NCBI GenBank assembly: GCA_965237965.1
Contig: CBDEGT010000003.1
Location: 434,001 to 498,000 of the forward strand
Source: UBA2988 sp965237965
Lineage (GTDB): Bacteria; Gemmatimonadota; Gemmatimonadetes; Longimicrobiales; Gaopeijiaceae
DNA length: 64,000 nt
Reading direction: 5' to 3'
In this document: positions 8,471-17,002 of the stretch, in pieces
How positions within the stretch are numbered: position 1 is the stretch's first letter
How the letters are laid out: every line of letters begins with the position of its first letter
Position numbers and translations under genes: made by a program
Notes under the pieces: model-generated
What the model was told of the DNA's origin: nothing
Databases searched by the model: none
The model's input: the letters and a program-made list of their open reading frames with translations, nothing else

Positions 8471-8502
8471 AAAAAAAAAGCGCCGCCCCGAAGGGCGGGC
8501 GC
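8471..8502 (-). terminator. Intrinsic terminator downstream of nfu
   Basis: Read on the minus strand: a GC-rich stem (arms 8493-8502 and 8480-8488, nine pairs with one bulged C), a TTCG tetraloop, then nine T (8471-8479). It sits between nfu and mrp and should end or attenuate the nfu transcript. Confidence 0.85.
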
Positions 8503-8527
8503 ACCGTTCCCCGGGGCTCGACCGCGG

Positions 8528-8758
8528 TCAGACCGCGGTGACCTCCAGCACCCCGGGCACCGCGCGCTTCACCCGAGTCTCGATCCCTTCCTTGAGCGTC
8601 ATCATCGAGATCGGACAGCTTTCGCAGGCCCCGATGAGACGAACCTCCACCCGCCCGGCGTGCTCGTCGTAGGTCAGTAACTCCACATCCCCGCCGTCCG
8701 CCTGGATGGCGGGACGGATCGATTGGAGCACCTCTTCGATGCGCGCCCGAGCCGACAT
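8528..8758 (-). CDS. NifU C-terminal-type Fe-S scaffold (Nfu)
   Basis: 76 residues, essentially a stand-alone NifU C-terminal domain: IRPAIQADGGDVELL at the N-terminus and the cluster-ligating CESC within GACESCPISMMTL, then GIETRVKRAVPGV. Stand-alone Nfu proteins hold and deliver 4Fe-4S clusters. A strong GGGAGG ribosome site lies before the ATG, and a good promoter candidate lies about 40 bases upstream. Located before mrp, it forms an Fe-S delivery pair. Confidence 0.92.
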   Translation of the reverse strand: MSARARIEEVLQSIRPAIQADGGDVELLTYDEHAGRVEVRLIGACESCPISMMTLKEGIETRVKRAVPGVLEVTAV

Positions 8759-8794
8759 CCCGGGATCCTCCCTTCGATGCGTGAATTCATCAAA

Positions 8795-8824
8795 AATCTA
8801 CCCGTTCACGACCTTCGAGGTCAA
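8795..8824 (-). promoter_or_regulatory. Promoter of nfu
   Basis: On the minus strand, TTGACC (8819-8824), 18-base spacer, TAGATT (8795-8800) within TAGATTTTTG. It shares spacing and the T-rich -10 downstream edge with the lepA, ftsE and guaB promoter candidates. Confidence 0.65.
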
Positions 8825-8862
8825 CTAGGGAACGCGGGCTTCCGGCGAGCTCCCCCAGATCA

Positions 8863-8892
8863 TTTGTATTGCGTGCATAGATGCATATATGC
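8863..8892 (+). promoter_or_regulatory. Possible promoter and overlapping palindromes before the tyrosine kinase gene
   Basis: TTTG (8863-8866) stands 19 bases before TATATG (8886-8891), resembling FCB-type -33/-7 elements. Overlapping it are two palindromes: TGCAT-AG-ATGCA (8874-8885) and GCATATATGC (8883-8892). They could be an operator or chance in an AT-rich spot. The divergent nfu promoter lies 40 bases away. Confidence 0.35.
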
Positions 8893-8993
8893 CAGATTTC
8901 GGCGGCAAAATCGGAAAAAGGAGGTCCCCGGCCGCACTGGGAGTATCGCTGCCGGCAGACCGCCTCGGTGGCGATGCGCGCCGAAGGAAACAA

Positions 8994-11402
8994 ATGAATC
9001 CAGAGCCCAGCCTGCGCCCCTACGGCGACCCCGAGCCCGAGCGCACCGGCTCCTCTCCCCACCTGTCCGACTACTGGCAGGTGGTTTCGCGTCGTCTATG
9101 GCTGGTGCTCCTGGTTTTCGGCGTCACCACCGCTTCGGCAATCTGGGCCGTCTCGCGCCAGCGCGTCTACTATCAGGCGCACCTCTCTCTGCAGGTGAGC
9201 GACGCCGCGCAGTCCGCCCGGGGGCTGGTCACCCCAGGACGGATTTCGGGCATCGACGTCTTCGTCGACCCCGTCGAGTCCGAGATCCAGGTTCTGCGCT
9301 CGTCACCGATCGCAGCGGCGGTGGTGGACTCTGTCGGTCTCCGCCTCCGACCTGCGTCGCCCGAGTTCGTGCGCTCTGACCTGTTCCGCGAAGTCCGAGT
9401 GGACCCGTCGGTTCCCGACGGACGTTTCGAGTTGGCCTACGATCAGGAGGGTGGAGCGGCAGCCTTGCGCACCCCGCAGGGCGAGGTGCTGGGCACCGCT
9501 CTGGTGGGGCAGCGGATCGAGACCGCGCTGACTTCGTTTACCGTGCAGCCACCGCCCCAGGAAGCCCGGGTCTATACGATCGATGTCGTCCCGAAGACCG
9601 CGGTGGTGGGTGAGATCTCGGACAACCTGGCCGCGACGCCACGCGAGAACACGAATTTGATCGACGTCTTCTTCCTCGCCCCCGACGCGATAATCGCCCC
9701 GCAAGTTCTGAACGCGGCGGCCTTGGAGCTCCGGTATCGAGGTGCAGAACGCGTCGCGCGCCGTGCCACGGCGGACATCGAATTCGTCGAGCAGCGGCTC
9801 GACAGCGCCCGCCTGCAGCTCGACCGTTCGGCCGCGGACATCCGGGCATTCAGGCAGTCCGCCGCCTACACCAATCTGTCGACACAAGAGCAGCAGCTCG
9901 TCAACCGCATACAGAGCCTGGACGAGCAGCTGCGCACGTTGGACGAGCGGAGCAGCGCGCTCTCCCAGATCGAGAGCGAGCTGTCCGCACGAGGGCCGGG
10001 CCAGGCCGACCTGGCGGCTGTGGCGGCCACCCTGCCGCCGGGTAGTAGCCCCGAGGTGCGCCGACTCCTCGACCAGATCACCGAGAAGCGAACCGAGCTG
10101 CGCTCACTACTCACGGAGGAGCAGCTCGCGAGCGGACATCCGCGTGTCCGTTTCGTCGAAGGGGAAATCGCCTCTTTGGGCAACCAGTTGCTAGAGGCAG
10201 TTCGGGCCAGCATCCAGGTCCTGGGGGACCAGGCGCGTGAGAACACGGCCGAGGGCGAGCGGATCAGGATCGACCGTCAACGCTTCCCGGACCTCGGGAG
10301 CCAGCTCCAGGCGCTCGAAGAGCAGCGCTCGATCGACCAGCAGACCTTCGCGTTCCTCCAGTCACAGCTTTACCAGGCCCAGATCACGCGAGCGGCGATC
10401 TCACCGTACGTGGAGGTGATCGACCCCGCCGAAGGTGCCGAGCCGATCGATCCGCGCGGGCGCATGAACGTTTTGCTCGGAGCGCTGCTCGGGCTCATCC
10501 TCGGGGTCGGCGCAGCGTTTTTCCTCGAATACCTCGACCGCACCGTACGCACCAGTTCGGACGTGGAGACGCTGCTCGGAATCCCGGTGCTAGGCATCAT
10601 CCCCCGGCTGCGGCGACTGGCACCCGGACAGGAGGAGTCTACAGCGCCGCAGGGACTGCCTCTCGTCGTAGCGATGGATCCTCTCGATCCGGCGGCCGAG
10701 GCGTATCGGAACCTGCGCATGAATCTGATGTTCATGAGCACGGAGGAGGAGCCGATCCGCTCGGTGCTCTTCTCCAGCTCGGGTCCGGGCGAGGGCAAGT
10801 CCACTACGGCCGTGAACTTCGCCATCATGCTCGCTCAGCAGGGACAACGAGTTCTGCTGGTGGACTCCGATCTGCGGCGCCCGTCGCTCCACCGCGCGCT
10901 CGACCTACTACGCGAGCCAGGCCTCACCAACCTGCTCGTGGGCGACGCGTCGGTGCGCGAGGCCATCCGGCCGAACGTGCTCCCCAACCTGGACGTTCTG
11001 CCTAGCGGACCGTTCCCTCCCAATCCCTCCGAACTCCTCAATTCGAAGGCAATGGTGAGGCTGCTCGAGGAACTCGAGGGGCGCTACACCCAGGTGATCG
11101 TGGACTCGCCTCCCGTGCTCGCGGTCACCGACGCCGCCGTCCTCGCAACACATACCGACGGCGCCGTTCTAGTGCTGCGCTCCGGCGAGACCGAGCAACG
11201 CGCCGCCGAACGGTCGGTCGATCAGCTCCGCCGGCTTGGCGTACGCTTGTTCGGAGCCGTATTGAACGAGGTGTCCACAACGACGACCGAGGAGAGCTAC
11301 TACCTCCAATACTACTACGCCTACCAGCCGGAGCCGACGGAGCCGGAGCACGGGTGGGCCAAGCTGCGGAAGGGTCTCTCTCGCGCACGATTCTGGTTGT
11401 GA
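8994..11402 (+). CDS. Wzc-type polysaccharide co-polymerase / tyrosine autokinase (BY-kinase)
   Basis: 802 residues from ATG 8994, chosen for its GAAGGA ribosome site; the longer frame from 8889 looks untranslated. An N-terminal Wzz-type domain is bounded by two membrane helices (about 35-55 and 485-505) with a long periplasmic coiled coil between. The cytoplasmic kinase has Walker A SSGPGEGKST (near 597), Walker A' VLLVDSDLRRP and Walker B VIVDSPPV. The C-terminal tyrosine cluster ESYYLQYYYAYQ is the autophosphorylation tail. Such proteins control export and length of capsule or exopolysaccharide. No Wza, Wzx, Wzy or cognate phosphatase gene is adjacent, so it acts in trans with a locus elsewhere. 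Confidence 0.92.
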   Translation: MNPEPSLRPYGDPEPERTGSSPHLSDYWQVVSRRLWLVLLVFGVTTASAIWAVSRQRVYYQAHLSLQVSDAAQSARGLVTPGRISGIDVFVDPVESEIQVLRSSPIAAAVVDSVGLRLRPASPEFVRSDLFREVRVDPSVPDGRFELAYDQEGGAAALRTPQGEVLGTALVGQRIETALTSFTVQPPPQEARVYTIDVVPKTAVVGEISDNLAATPRENTNLIDVFFLAPDAIIAPQVLNAAALELRYRGAERVARRATADIEFVEQRLDSARLQLDRSAADIRAFRQSAAYTNLSTQEQQLVNRIQSLDEQLRTLDERSSALSQIESELSARGPGQADLAAVAATLPPGSSPEVRRLLDQITEKRTELRSLLTEEQLASGHPRVRFVEGEIASLGNQLLEAVRASIQVLGDQARENTAEGERIRIDRQRFPDLGSQLQALEEQRSIDQQTFAFLQSQLYQAQITRAAISPYVEVIDPAEGAEPIDPRGRMNVLLGALLGLILGVGAAFFLEYLDRTVRTSSDVETLLGIPVLGIIPRLRRLAPGQEESTAPQGLPLVVAMDPLDPAAEAYRNLRMNLMFMSTEEEPIRSVLFSSSGPGEGKSTTAVNFAIMLAQQGQRVLLVDSDLRRPSLHRALDLLREPGLTNLLVGDASVREAIRPNVLPNLDVLPSGPFPPNPSELLNSKAMVRLLEELEGRYTQVIVDSPPVLAVTDAAVLATHTDGAVLVLRSGETEQRAAERSVDQLRRLGVRLFGAVLNEVSTTTTEESYYLQYYYAYQPEPTEPEHGWAKLRKGLSRARFWL

Positions 11403-11442
11403 CCCCCGGGGACCGACTCCGGACCTCGCCGACTTCCCCCTG

Positions 11443-13071
11443 ATGAGTGGAGTGATCCGGGTACCGAACCCGGTGAACCAGCCGGTGCGGTCTCACGCCC
11501 CGGGTACGCCCGAACGCGCAGAGCTCAAGGCGAAGCTGGCCGAGCTCAGCGGCGAGACGCTGGACATCCCCCTTCTCATCGGCGGACGCGAGGTGCGCAC
11601 GGGCATGACGGCTCGAGCTGTCATGCCCCACGACCACGCTCACGTGCTCGCCACCTGGCACATGGCCGGTCCGGCCGAGGTGCGCCTTGCCATCGACGCT
11701 GCCCGTGAAGCCTGGGCGGGCTGGTCCACGATGGCGTGGGAGGACCGCGCCGCGGTCTTCCTGCGCGCGGCGGAGCTTCTCTCCACCTCATGGCGCGCCA
11801 CTCTGAACGCGGCCACGATGCTCGCGCAGAGCAAGACCGCGCACCAGGCGGAGATCGACTCCGCGTGCGAGCTGATTGACTTCTTTCGTTTCAACACTTG
11901 GTTCGCAGAACACGTATATGAGGATCAACCACTCTCTTCGCCCGGCGTCTGGAACCGGATGGAGTACCGCCCGCTCGAGGGATTCGTCTACGCGGTCACC
12001 CCGTTCAACTTCACGTCGATCGCGGGCAACCTTCCCTGCGCCCCCGCGCTGATGGGGAACGTAGTGCTCTGGAAACCGTCGAGCGCGGCGGTTTACAGCG
12101 GGTATTACCTGATGCGCCTGTTAGAGGCCGCTGGGCTGCCCCCGGGTGTGATCAACTTCGTCCCCGGGAACGCGGCTGATGTCACCGAGGCGCTGATCGG
12201 CCACCCCGATTTCGCCGGGCTCCACTACACCGGCTCGACCAGCGTCTTCCGCACTCTCTGGAAGACCATGGCCAACAACCTAGAGACCTACCGGAGCTAT
12301 CCGCGCGTGGTCGGAGAGACGGGGGGCAAGGATTTCATCCTCGCGCACCGCTCCGCCGACCCAGACGCACTGCGCACGGCGATCGTTCGGGGAGGATTCG
12401 AGTACCAGGGACAGAAATGCAGCGCGGCCTCGCGCGTCTACATCCCCTCCGTGCTTTGGGAGGAGATGGGAGGCTCGCTCATCGACGAAGTGGAGTCACT
12501 CCCGATGGGCGACGTGGCGGACTTCCGCAACTTCATGGGCGCGGTGATCACGGAGACCGCGTTCCGGGAGCAGTCCGGATATCTCGAGCGCGCCCGCGCT
12601 GCGCCCGGGGTCCACATCCTGGCCGGCGGCCAGACCGACGGCGGCACCGGCTGGTTCGTGCGGCCCACGCTGATCCGGGCCGAGGATCCACGTTACGAAA
12701 CCATGTACGAGGAGATCTTCGGTCCGGTCGTGAGCATCTATGTCTACCCGGACAGCGACTGGGACGAAGCGCTCGAGCTGGTCGACACGACCTCGCCGTA
12801 CAGTCTCACAGGCGCCGTCTTCGCGAACGACAGCCGTGCCGTCCGGCGCGCGAACGAGCGGCTCCGGCACGCGGCCGGCAATTTCTACGTGAACGACAAG
12901 CCGACCGGAGCCGTGGTGGGCCAGCAGCCATTCGGGGGAGGACGAGCAAGTGGCACCAACGACAAGGCCGGCTCGGCCATGAACCTTCTGCGCTGGGTAT
13001 CGGCGCGCAGTATCAAGGAGACCCTCGTGCCGCCGGTCGACTACCGATATCCGTTCATGCAGGAGAGGTAG
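11443..13071 (+). CDS. pruA: L-glutamate gamma-semialdehyde (1-pyrroline-5-carboxylate) dehydrogenase
   Basis: 542 residues of the aldehyde dehydrogenase superfamily in the stand-alone P5C dehydrogenase form, which oxidises glutamate semialdehyde from proline breakdown to glutamate with NAD. Diagnostic pieces are the N-terminal NPVNQPVRSHAPGTPER, the EYRPLEGFVYAVTPFNF segment, the general-base Glu in VGETGGKDF (near 291), and the catalytic Cys in YQGQKCSAASR (near 326). FGGGRASGTNDKAG is close to the C-terminus. No proline dehydrogenase lies beside it. It follows the kinase gene by 40 bases without an obvious terminator. Confidence 0.93.
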   Translation: MSGVIRVPNPVNQPVRSHAPGTPERAELKAKLAELSGETLDIPLLIGGREVRTGMTARAVMPHDHAHVLATWHMAGPAEVRLAIDAAREAWAGWSTMAWEDRAAVFLRAAELLSTSWRATLNAATMLAQSKTAHQAEIDSACELIDFFRFNTWFAEHVYEDQPLSSPGVWNRMEYRPLEGFVYAVTPFNFTSIAGNLPCAPALMGNVVLWKPSSAAVYSGYYLMRLLEAAGLPPGVINFVPGNAADVTEALIGHPDFAGLHYTGSTSVFRTLWKTMANNLETYRSYPRVVGETGGKDFILAHRSADPDALRTAIVRGGFEYQGQKCSAASRVYIPSVLWEEMGGSLIDEVESLPMGDVADFRNFMGAVITETAFREQSGYLERARAAPGVHILAGGQTDGGTGWFVRPTLIRAEDPRYETMYEEIFGPVVSIYVYPDSDWDEALELVDTTSPYSLTGAVFANDSRAVRRANERLRHAAGNFYVNDKPTGAVVGQQPFGGGRASGTNDKAGSAMNLLRWVSARSIKETLVPPVDYRYPFMQER

Positions 13072-13108
13072 GAAGGCTCACCGACCGATCACTTGCGAGC
13101 GCCTCGGA

Positions 13109-15484
13109 TCAGGGAGGCGGAGCCAACCTGAGCCGGCTCACGGTGCGAGCCTGCACCGCGGCCCTCGCGAGTGGAAGGGGCACGAGATCGCCGCCGATCC
13201 AGCGCGGCAACTGGTCGAACGCGTGTCGGGCACGCGGGAAGCCGGATTGGCCCCCGGGAAGCACGAACCCTCCCCCCATGTCGGGTCGCGCCAGATCCAC
13301 CACGTGGCGCTGGCTCGGTCCATGGGTGACGACGAACGGAGGGAAGCGGCCACGGTGACTCGCAACCCGGACGGTGTACGGGTCGCCGGCCAGCGGGATC
13401 GATCGGCGCGCGAAGCCTAGCACCGCCGCCAGCGGACGCGTGGAACTCAAGGCGTGTTCGAGCTCGAGCGGGTGCGCCTCGCCCCACCGGAGCGGCCCGG
13501 CGCTCGCAACGGCTTCCCGCACGACGCCGACCGTGATGGAAGGGCTGATCACACTCTCCGCGAGCATCCTGTCCACCGCCGACATCGGGAAGTACCCGGG
13601 TGAGCCACCGTACAGCTCGCGCGCGAGACGGAATCGGACCGCCTCGATCCAGGAGTGGAACAGGACCGGCTCTCGGCGGTCGGTATTCATCGAGCCGTCC
13701 CATGCCGCGAAAGTGTCGGCCCGTGCCGGCTCGCCCGCTTCGCGGAACGCCGCGACCACGGCGTCCTTGTGCGCGAGAGCGAAGCGACTCACCACATCCA
13801 TTTGGATCGCTTGGAGCGTGGACGCGTCGTGCAGCGGAATCGCCTCGATCAGCTCGGTGATCCGCTCGGCCCGGTAGGGTGGCGCCCAGGTACCGTCCGT
13901 GATCAACCGCGCGACCGGGGCGCTCGTCTGCCGGTTGTTGGCCGTCACGACATAGCCGGCCGGTGGGCCAAGGACGTGGGGATGCTCGTCGAAGGGCAGA
14001 TCCCCGATCCAGTCGTGCTCCCCGGTCCATCCGGCGACGGGGAGCAGTGGCGGCGAGCCGCTCCGCCGAAGGGGCACGCGTCCTGCCATCCAGTATCCGA
14101 AGGCGCCGGCGGTGTCCGCGAAGACCACGTTCTGATGAGGATTGCGAAAGAGACGGAGAGCCTCGACGAACTCGCCCGCGGAACGCGCCGTGTTCATGCG
14201 GAGGATGGCCTCCAGCGTCGGCGACGGGTCGTGGGCGGCCCACCGCAGGCTGAGCATCTCTCCACCTGCGCGCCGCTCGACGCCGCTCACGACCGGGCCA
14301 TGGCGGGTCTCCCGGACGAGCAACTGCTCTGGCTGGTCACGACCGCGCACCCGGATCTCCTCGGTGCGCACGCGGAACGGCTCGGAGCCGCTGGGAGTGA
14401 GGTACCTCGTGGTGTCGTCAGGGTGGGTCCGCTCGACGAAGAGGTCGACGTCGTCGACCACCGCGTTGGAGAATCCCCATGCGACCGTACTCGTGTGCCC
14501 GGCGACGACTCCTGGGCTGCCGGGAATCGTCATCCCGACGACGTCGAGGCCTGGCGCGTGCAACCCCATCACGTACCAGAGCGCCGGCACACCGAGCGCG
14601 AGGTGCATGTCGGTGGCGAGGATCGGCTTGCCGCTCCGGCTCCGGTCACCGCCCACAACCCAAGCGTTGGACGCGCGCACCGCGCTGGCAGCCGCGAGCA
14701 GCTTCCGCGCGAGCGGGGGCACGCGGGCGCTGGAGACCAGCGCCTCGGAAAGCGCACGCGTCTCCACCGGATGCCGGACCTCAGGCGGTGACTCGCCCAC
14801 CAGCACCTCCCTGGGGAGGATGGTGACGCCGTCTGCAGCAGCCCGCGGTCGGACGACCTCCAGCAGCCGCTCGCCTCCGCGGCGTTGCGCGTCCGCCAGC
14901 AGCAGACCGATGTCGTACTCGGCCAGGTCCCAGGCCATCAGCTTCTCGATCGCGAGCGCATCGGTGGGCGTCCACGGGGCCGGTCGGGAGCGGAGCACGA
15001 CCAGTTCGGGGGGAAGCGACCCGCGCCATTCGGACAGAGCCGCATTCACCCCGGCGACATAGGCGTCGAGGCTGCGGCGGCACTCCGTGCACAGCCGCTC
15101 GGCCTCACGCTCGGCGGCGCGGGCCATCCCGAGGGTTCGCAGAAAGCGGTCGCTTTCCACGGCGGCCTCGCCGAACAGCTCGCTCAACCGGCCTGTGGCC
15201 ACCCGGCGGAACTGTTCCATCTGCCAGAGCCGGTCGCTGGCGTGCAGGAAGCCCTGTGCGAACATGGCGTCGCCAACGGACGATGCCCACACGTGCGGAA
15301 CGCCCAGCGAGTCTCGCAACACGTCGACGGGGCCGTCCAGACCAGCCAGCTCGAGCTCGCCCGTGCGCGGTGCCGGACCTCGGCTCACACGCACGACCCA
15401 GAGGCCGCTCACAAGGAGCGCTGTCAGGAGCACCCCGACCGCGATCAGGAGCGGCCGCGCGCGGCTTCGGGCCACGCCCTTCAA
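13109..15484 (-). CDS. Penicillin-acylase family Ntn hydrolase
   Basis: 791 residues. The N-terminal hydrophobic segment (LLIAVGVLLTALLVSGLWVV) is a signal or membrane anchor. The precursor then has the alpha-chain region (VDVLRDSLGVPHVWASS, GDAMFAQGFLHASDRLWQME). The cleavage and nucleophile site follows with Ser272 in ASNAWVVGGDRSRSGKP, then the beta-chain hallmarks DMHLALGVPALWY and VTANNRQ. Family members are autoprocessed acylases acting on N-acyl amides, including acyl-homoserine lactones and beta-lactam side chains; the substrate cannot be read here. The first start is a TTG. It is last in the lepA-led run, 19 bases after the STAS-like gene. Confidence 0.88.
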   Translation of the reverse strand: MKGVARSRARPLLIAVGVLLTALLVSGLWVVRVSRGPAPRTGELELAGLDGPVDVLRDSLGVPHVWASSVGDAMFAQGFLHASDRLWQMEQFRRVATGRLSELFGEAAVESDRFLRTLGMARAAEREAERLCTECRRSLDAYVAGVNAALSEWRGSLPPELVVLRSRPAPWTPTDALAIEKLMAWDLAEYDIGLLLADAQRRGGERLLEVVRPRAAADGVTILPREVLVGESPPEVRHPVETRALSEALVSSARVPPLARKLLAAASAVRASNAWVVGGDRSRSGKPILATDMHLALGVPALWYVMGLHAPGLDVVGMTIPGSPGVVAGHTSTVAWGFSNAVVDDVDLFVERTHPDDTTRYLTPSGSEPFRVRTEEIRVRGRDQPEQLLVRETRHGPVVSGVERRAGGEMLSLRWAAHDPSPTLEAILRMNTARSAGEFVEALRLFRNPHQNVVFADTAGAFGYWMAGRVPLRRSGSPPLLPVAGWTGEHDWIGDLPFDEHPHVLGPPAGYVVTANNRQTSAPVARLITDGTWAPPYRAERITELIEAIPLHDASTLQAIQMDVVSRFALAHKDAVVAAFREAGEPARADTFAAWDGSMNTDRREPVLFHSWIEAVRFRLARELYGGSPGYFPMSAVDRMLAESVISPSITVGVVREAVASAGPLRWGEAHPLELEHALSSTRPLAAVLGFARRSIPLAGDPYTVRVASHRGRFPPFVVTHGPSQRHVVDLARPDMGGGFVLPGGQSGFPRARHAFDQLPRWIGGDLVPLPLARAAVQARTVSRLRLAPPP

Positions 15485-15503
15485 CTCGGTGCAGTCGCGG
15501 GCC

Positions 15504-16091
15504 TCATGCCGTGCGGCCGGCCAGACGGCTCAGTGCGTGCACGGTTCCCGAACGTCCGTCAGAGAACACCAGCCGACGGCGCACCAACTCCCCGAGCGCC
15601 GATCTGAGATCGGCGCCCGGAAGCAGCCGATCAAGCTCCTGCGGCTCGATCCGACCGCGCGCCTCGACGACGCGCCAGACCGAGTCCTCGGCGCCCGAAC
15701 GCTCGCCCATCAGGTCGTAGGCGCCGTCCTCGCCCTGCGTGACCGTGGCGAGCCGCTGCCGCTCGAGCACGACCTCGATCGGCTCACGATGGAGCTCGCG
15801 CACGCCACGAATCACGAAGTACGCCTCGCTGGGTCGGTCCGCGTCCAGGTACCGAAGCAGGAGTTTGGCGACGACCTCGTCTGCACACGAGAAGTCGAGC
15901 ACCGTCACTTCGGACAAATCGATGAGTGAAAAGGCCGTTTCCCCCGCGTCGGCGAGCAGACTCTCGATGGCCTGACGTACGGCCCTCCCGGTGGGGCGCG
16001 TCACGAGATGCGAGTAGAGCGTGGCAACGCTCCGCTGCACGAGGCTGCCTACGTCAATCTGGATAGGCGGGAAGTAGGGCTCACTCGTCAT
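15504..16091 (-). CDS. STAS-like (DUF4325-type) regulatory protein
   Basis: 195 residues from ATG 16091, which overlaps the stop of the ATPase gene by 11 bases; the open frame continues upstream but inside that gene. Residues 45-110 have the STAS-like pattern FSLIDLSEVTVLDFSCADEVVAKLLLRY seen in DUF4325 proteins. The C-terminal part (RGRIEPQELDRLLPGADLRSALGELVRRRLVF) looks like a small winged-helix domain with an alternate IEPQEL start helix. Coupled translation with a HATPase protein suggests a partner-switch pair analogous to anti-anti-sigma and anti-sigma proteins. The target is not visible. Confidence 0.62.
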   Translation of the reverse strand: MTSEPYFPPIQIDVGSLVQRSVATLYSHLVTRPTGRAVRQAIESLLADAGETAFSLIDLSEVTVLDFSCADEVVAKLLLRYLDADRPSEAYFVIRGVRELHREPIEVVLERQRLATVTQGEDGAYDLMGERSGAEDSVWRVVEARGRIEPQELDRLLPGADLRSALGELVRRRLVFSDGRSGTVHALSRLAGRTA

Positions 16092-16974
16092 CGTCGGCAC
16101 GTGCGGGAAGAATGATCGTGATCTGCGCCCCAGGGAAGTCCTCCATCCCATCGGTCAGCGGTGGCGTGTCGTCCCAACGGGGAACATCGGCGATTCGGGC
16201 GCGTCCGCTCCGAATACTGATCACCCCATCCCAACGGCGCACCTGCTTTCGGATCTGTTGGATGCCCTGTCCTCGACCGGAATCCGGGAATCGGGTCAGC
16301 CCATGGATGAACGCCGCCTCCAGGGCGGTGGCGTCTCCCCAGCGATCGCCGAAGCGAGCCGAATGCTCCTGGGCCAAGGACCCGCGGAAACCCCGCCCCA
16401 GGTCGGCGACGGATATGACGAGCACGTGCCGCCCCAACCGCTTCTGCCAGCGGTACGCCTGGGCCGCCACCCAGCCGGAAGCCTCCGCATGCTCGAGGAT
16501 GTTCTGGCAAACCTCGGACAGTATGACGCTAAACTGCACCACCGCCGACGTGGGATAGCGGAGCGTGCGCGAGAGGATCTGGCCCGCCCTCCCCTGCACC
16601 CGGTCGACGACTTCGTGCACATCGGAATTGGTCGTGATCGTGGTGATCTCGAGGAGTACGTCGGACTCCCCGGCGGCGACCCGCCGCGGCGGCTTCCCGT
16701 CCATTTCCAGAACTCCGTCGGCAGCAGCAAAGAATCCCATACGCGACAGGTAGCCCGCTACGTCGACAGACTCGGGAAGCTGCAGCCGAGGAAGCTCACC
16801 GACGCGGTCGCGCAGCCGCGAGCCCGCGGCGAGCAGCGCGACCATACCGCACGGGTCAACCCAACGCACGTGACGCGCGTCGAGCAGAGCCTTGCCCGGG
16901 CTCGCACTCGCTTTGTCCAGCAGTGCGTCGACGGCGCGGTAGTCCAGCGACGCTGGAAGGTCGATGACGTGCAA
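16081..16974 (-). CDS. STAS-domain plus histidine-kinase-like ATPase (anti-sigma/switch kinase type)
   Basis: About 297 residues if it starts at TTG 16974; the frame stays open to 17226 inside the kinase gene, so the true start is uncertain. The N-terminal 100 residues look STAS-like (KALLDARHVRWVDPCGMVALLAAGSRL). The C-terminal half is a GHKL ATPase of the anti-sigma kinase type. Its N-box reads SEVCQNILEHAEASGWV, its G1 box VADLGRGFRGSL, and the GRGQGIQQIRKQV segment corresponds to the G2 region. There is no dimerisation or phosphorylated-His domain, so it is not a normal sensor kinase. Together with the next gene it forms a compact switch module of unknown output. Confidence 0.65.
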   Translation of the reverse strand: MHVIDLPASLDYRAVDALLDKASASPGKALLDARHVRWVDPCGMVALLAAGSRLRDRVGELPRLQLPESVDVAGYLSRMGFFAAADGVLEMDGKPPRRVAAGESDVLLEITTITTNSDVHEVVDRVQGRAGQILSRTLRYPTSAVVQFSVILSEVCQNILEHAEASGWVAAQAYRWQKRLGRHVLVISVADLGRGFRGSLAQEHSARFGDRWGDATALEAAFIHGLTRFPDSGRGQGIQQIRKQVRRWDGVISIRSGRARIADVPRWDDTPPLTDGMEDFPGAQITIILPARADDDE

Positions 16975-17002
16975 CCGGTGATCGGTTTGAGGTGGTCGTG
17001 GG

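Noticed and set aside
12417..13358. 313-codon plus-strand frame at the pruA 3' end
   Set aside because: It overlaps pruA in another frame and continues antisense into the acylase gene; composition is shadow-like.
15504..16974. Phage-defence system
   Set aside because: The GHKL ATPase and STAS-like pair could recall some defence ATPases, but no nuclease, phage protein or mobile element lies nearby and the flanks are metabolic.
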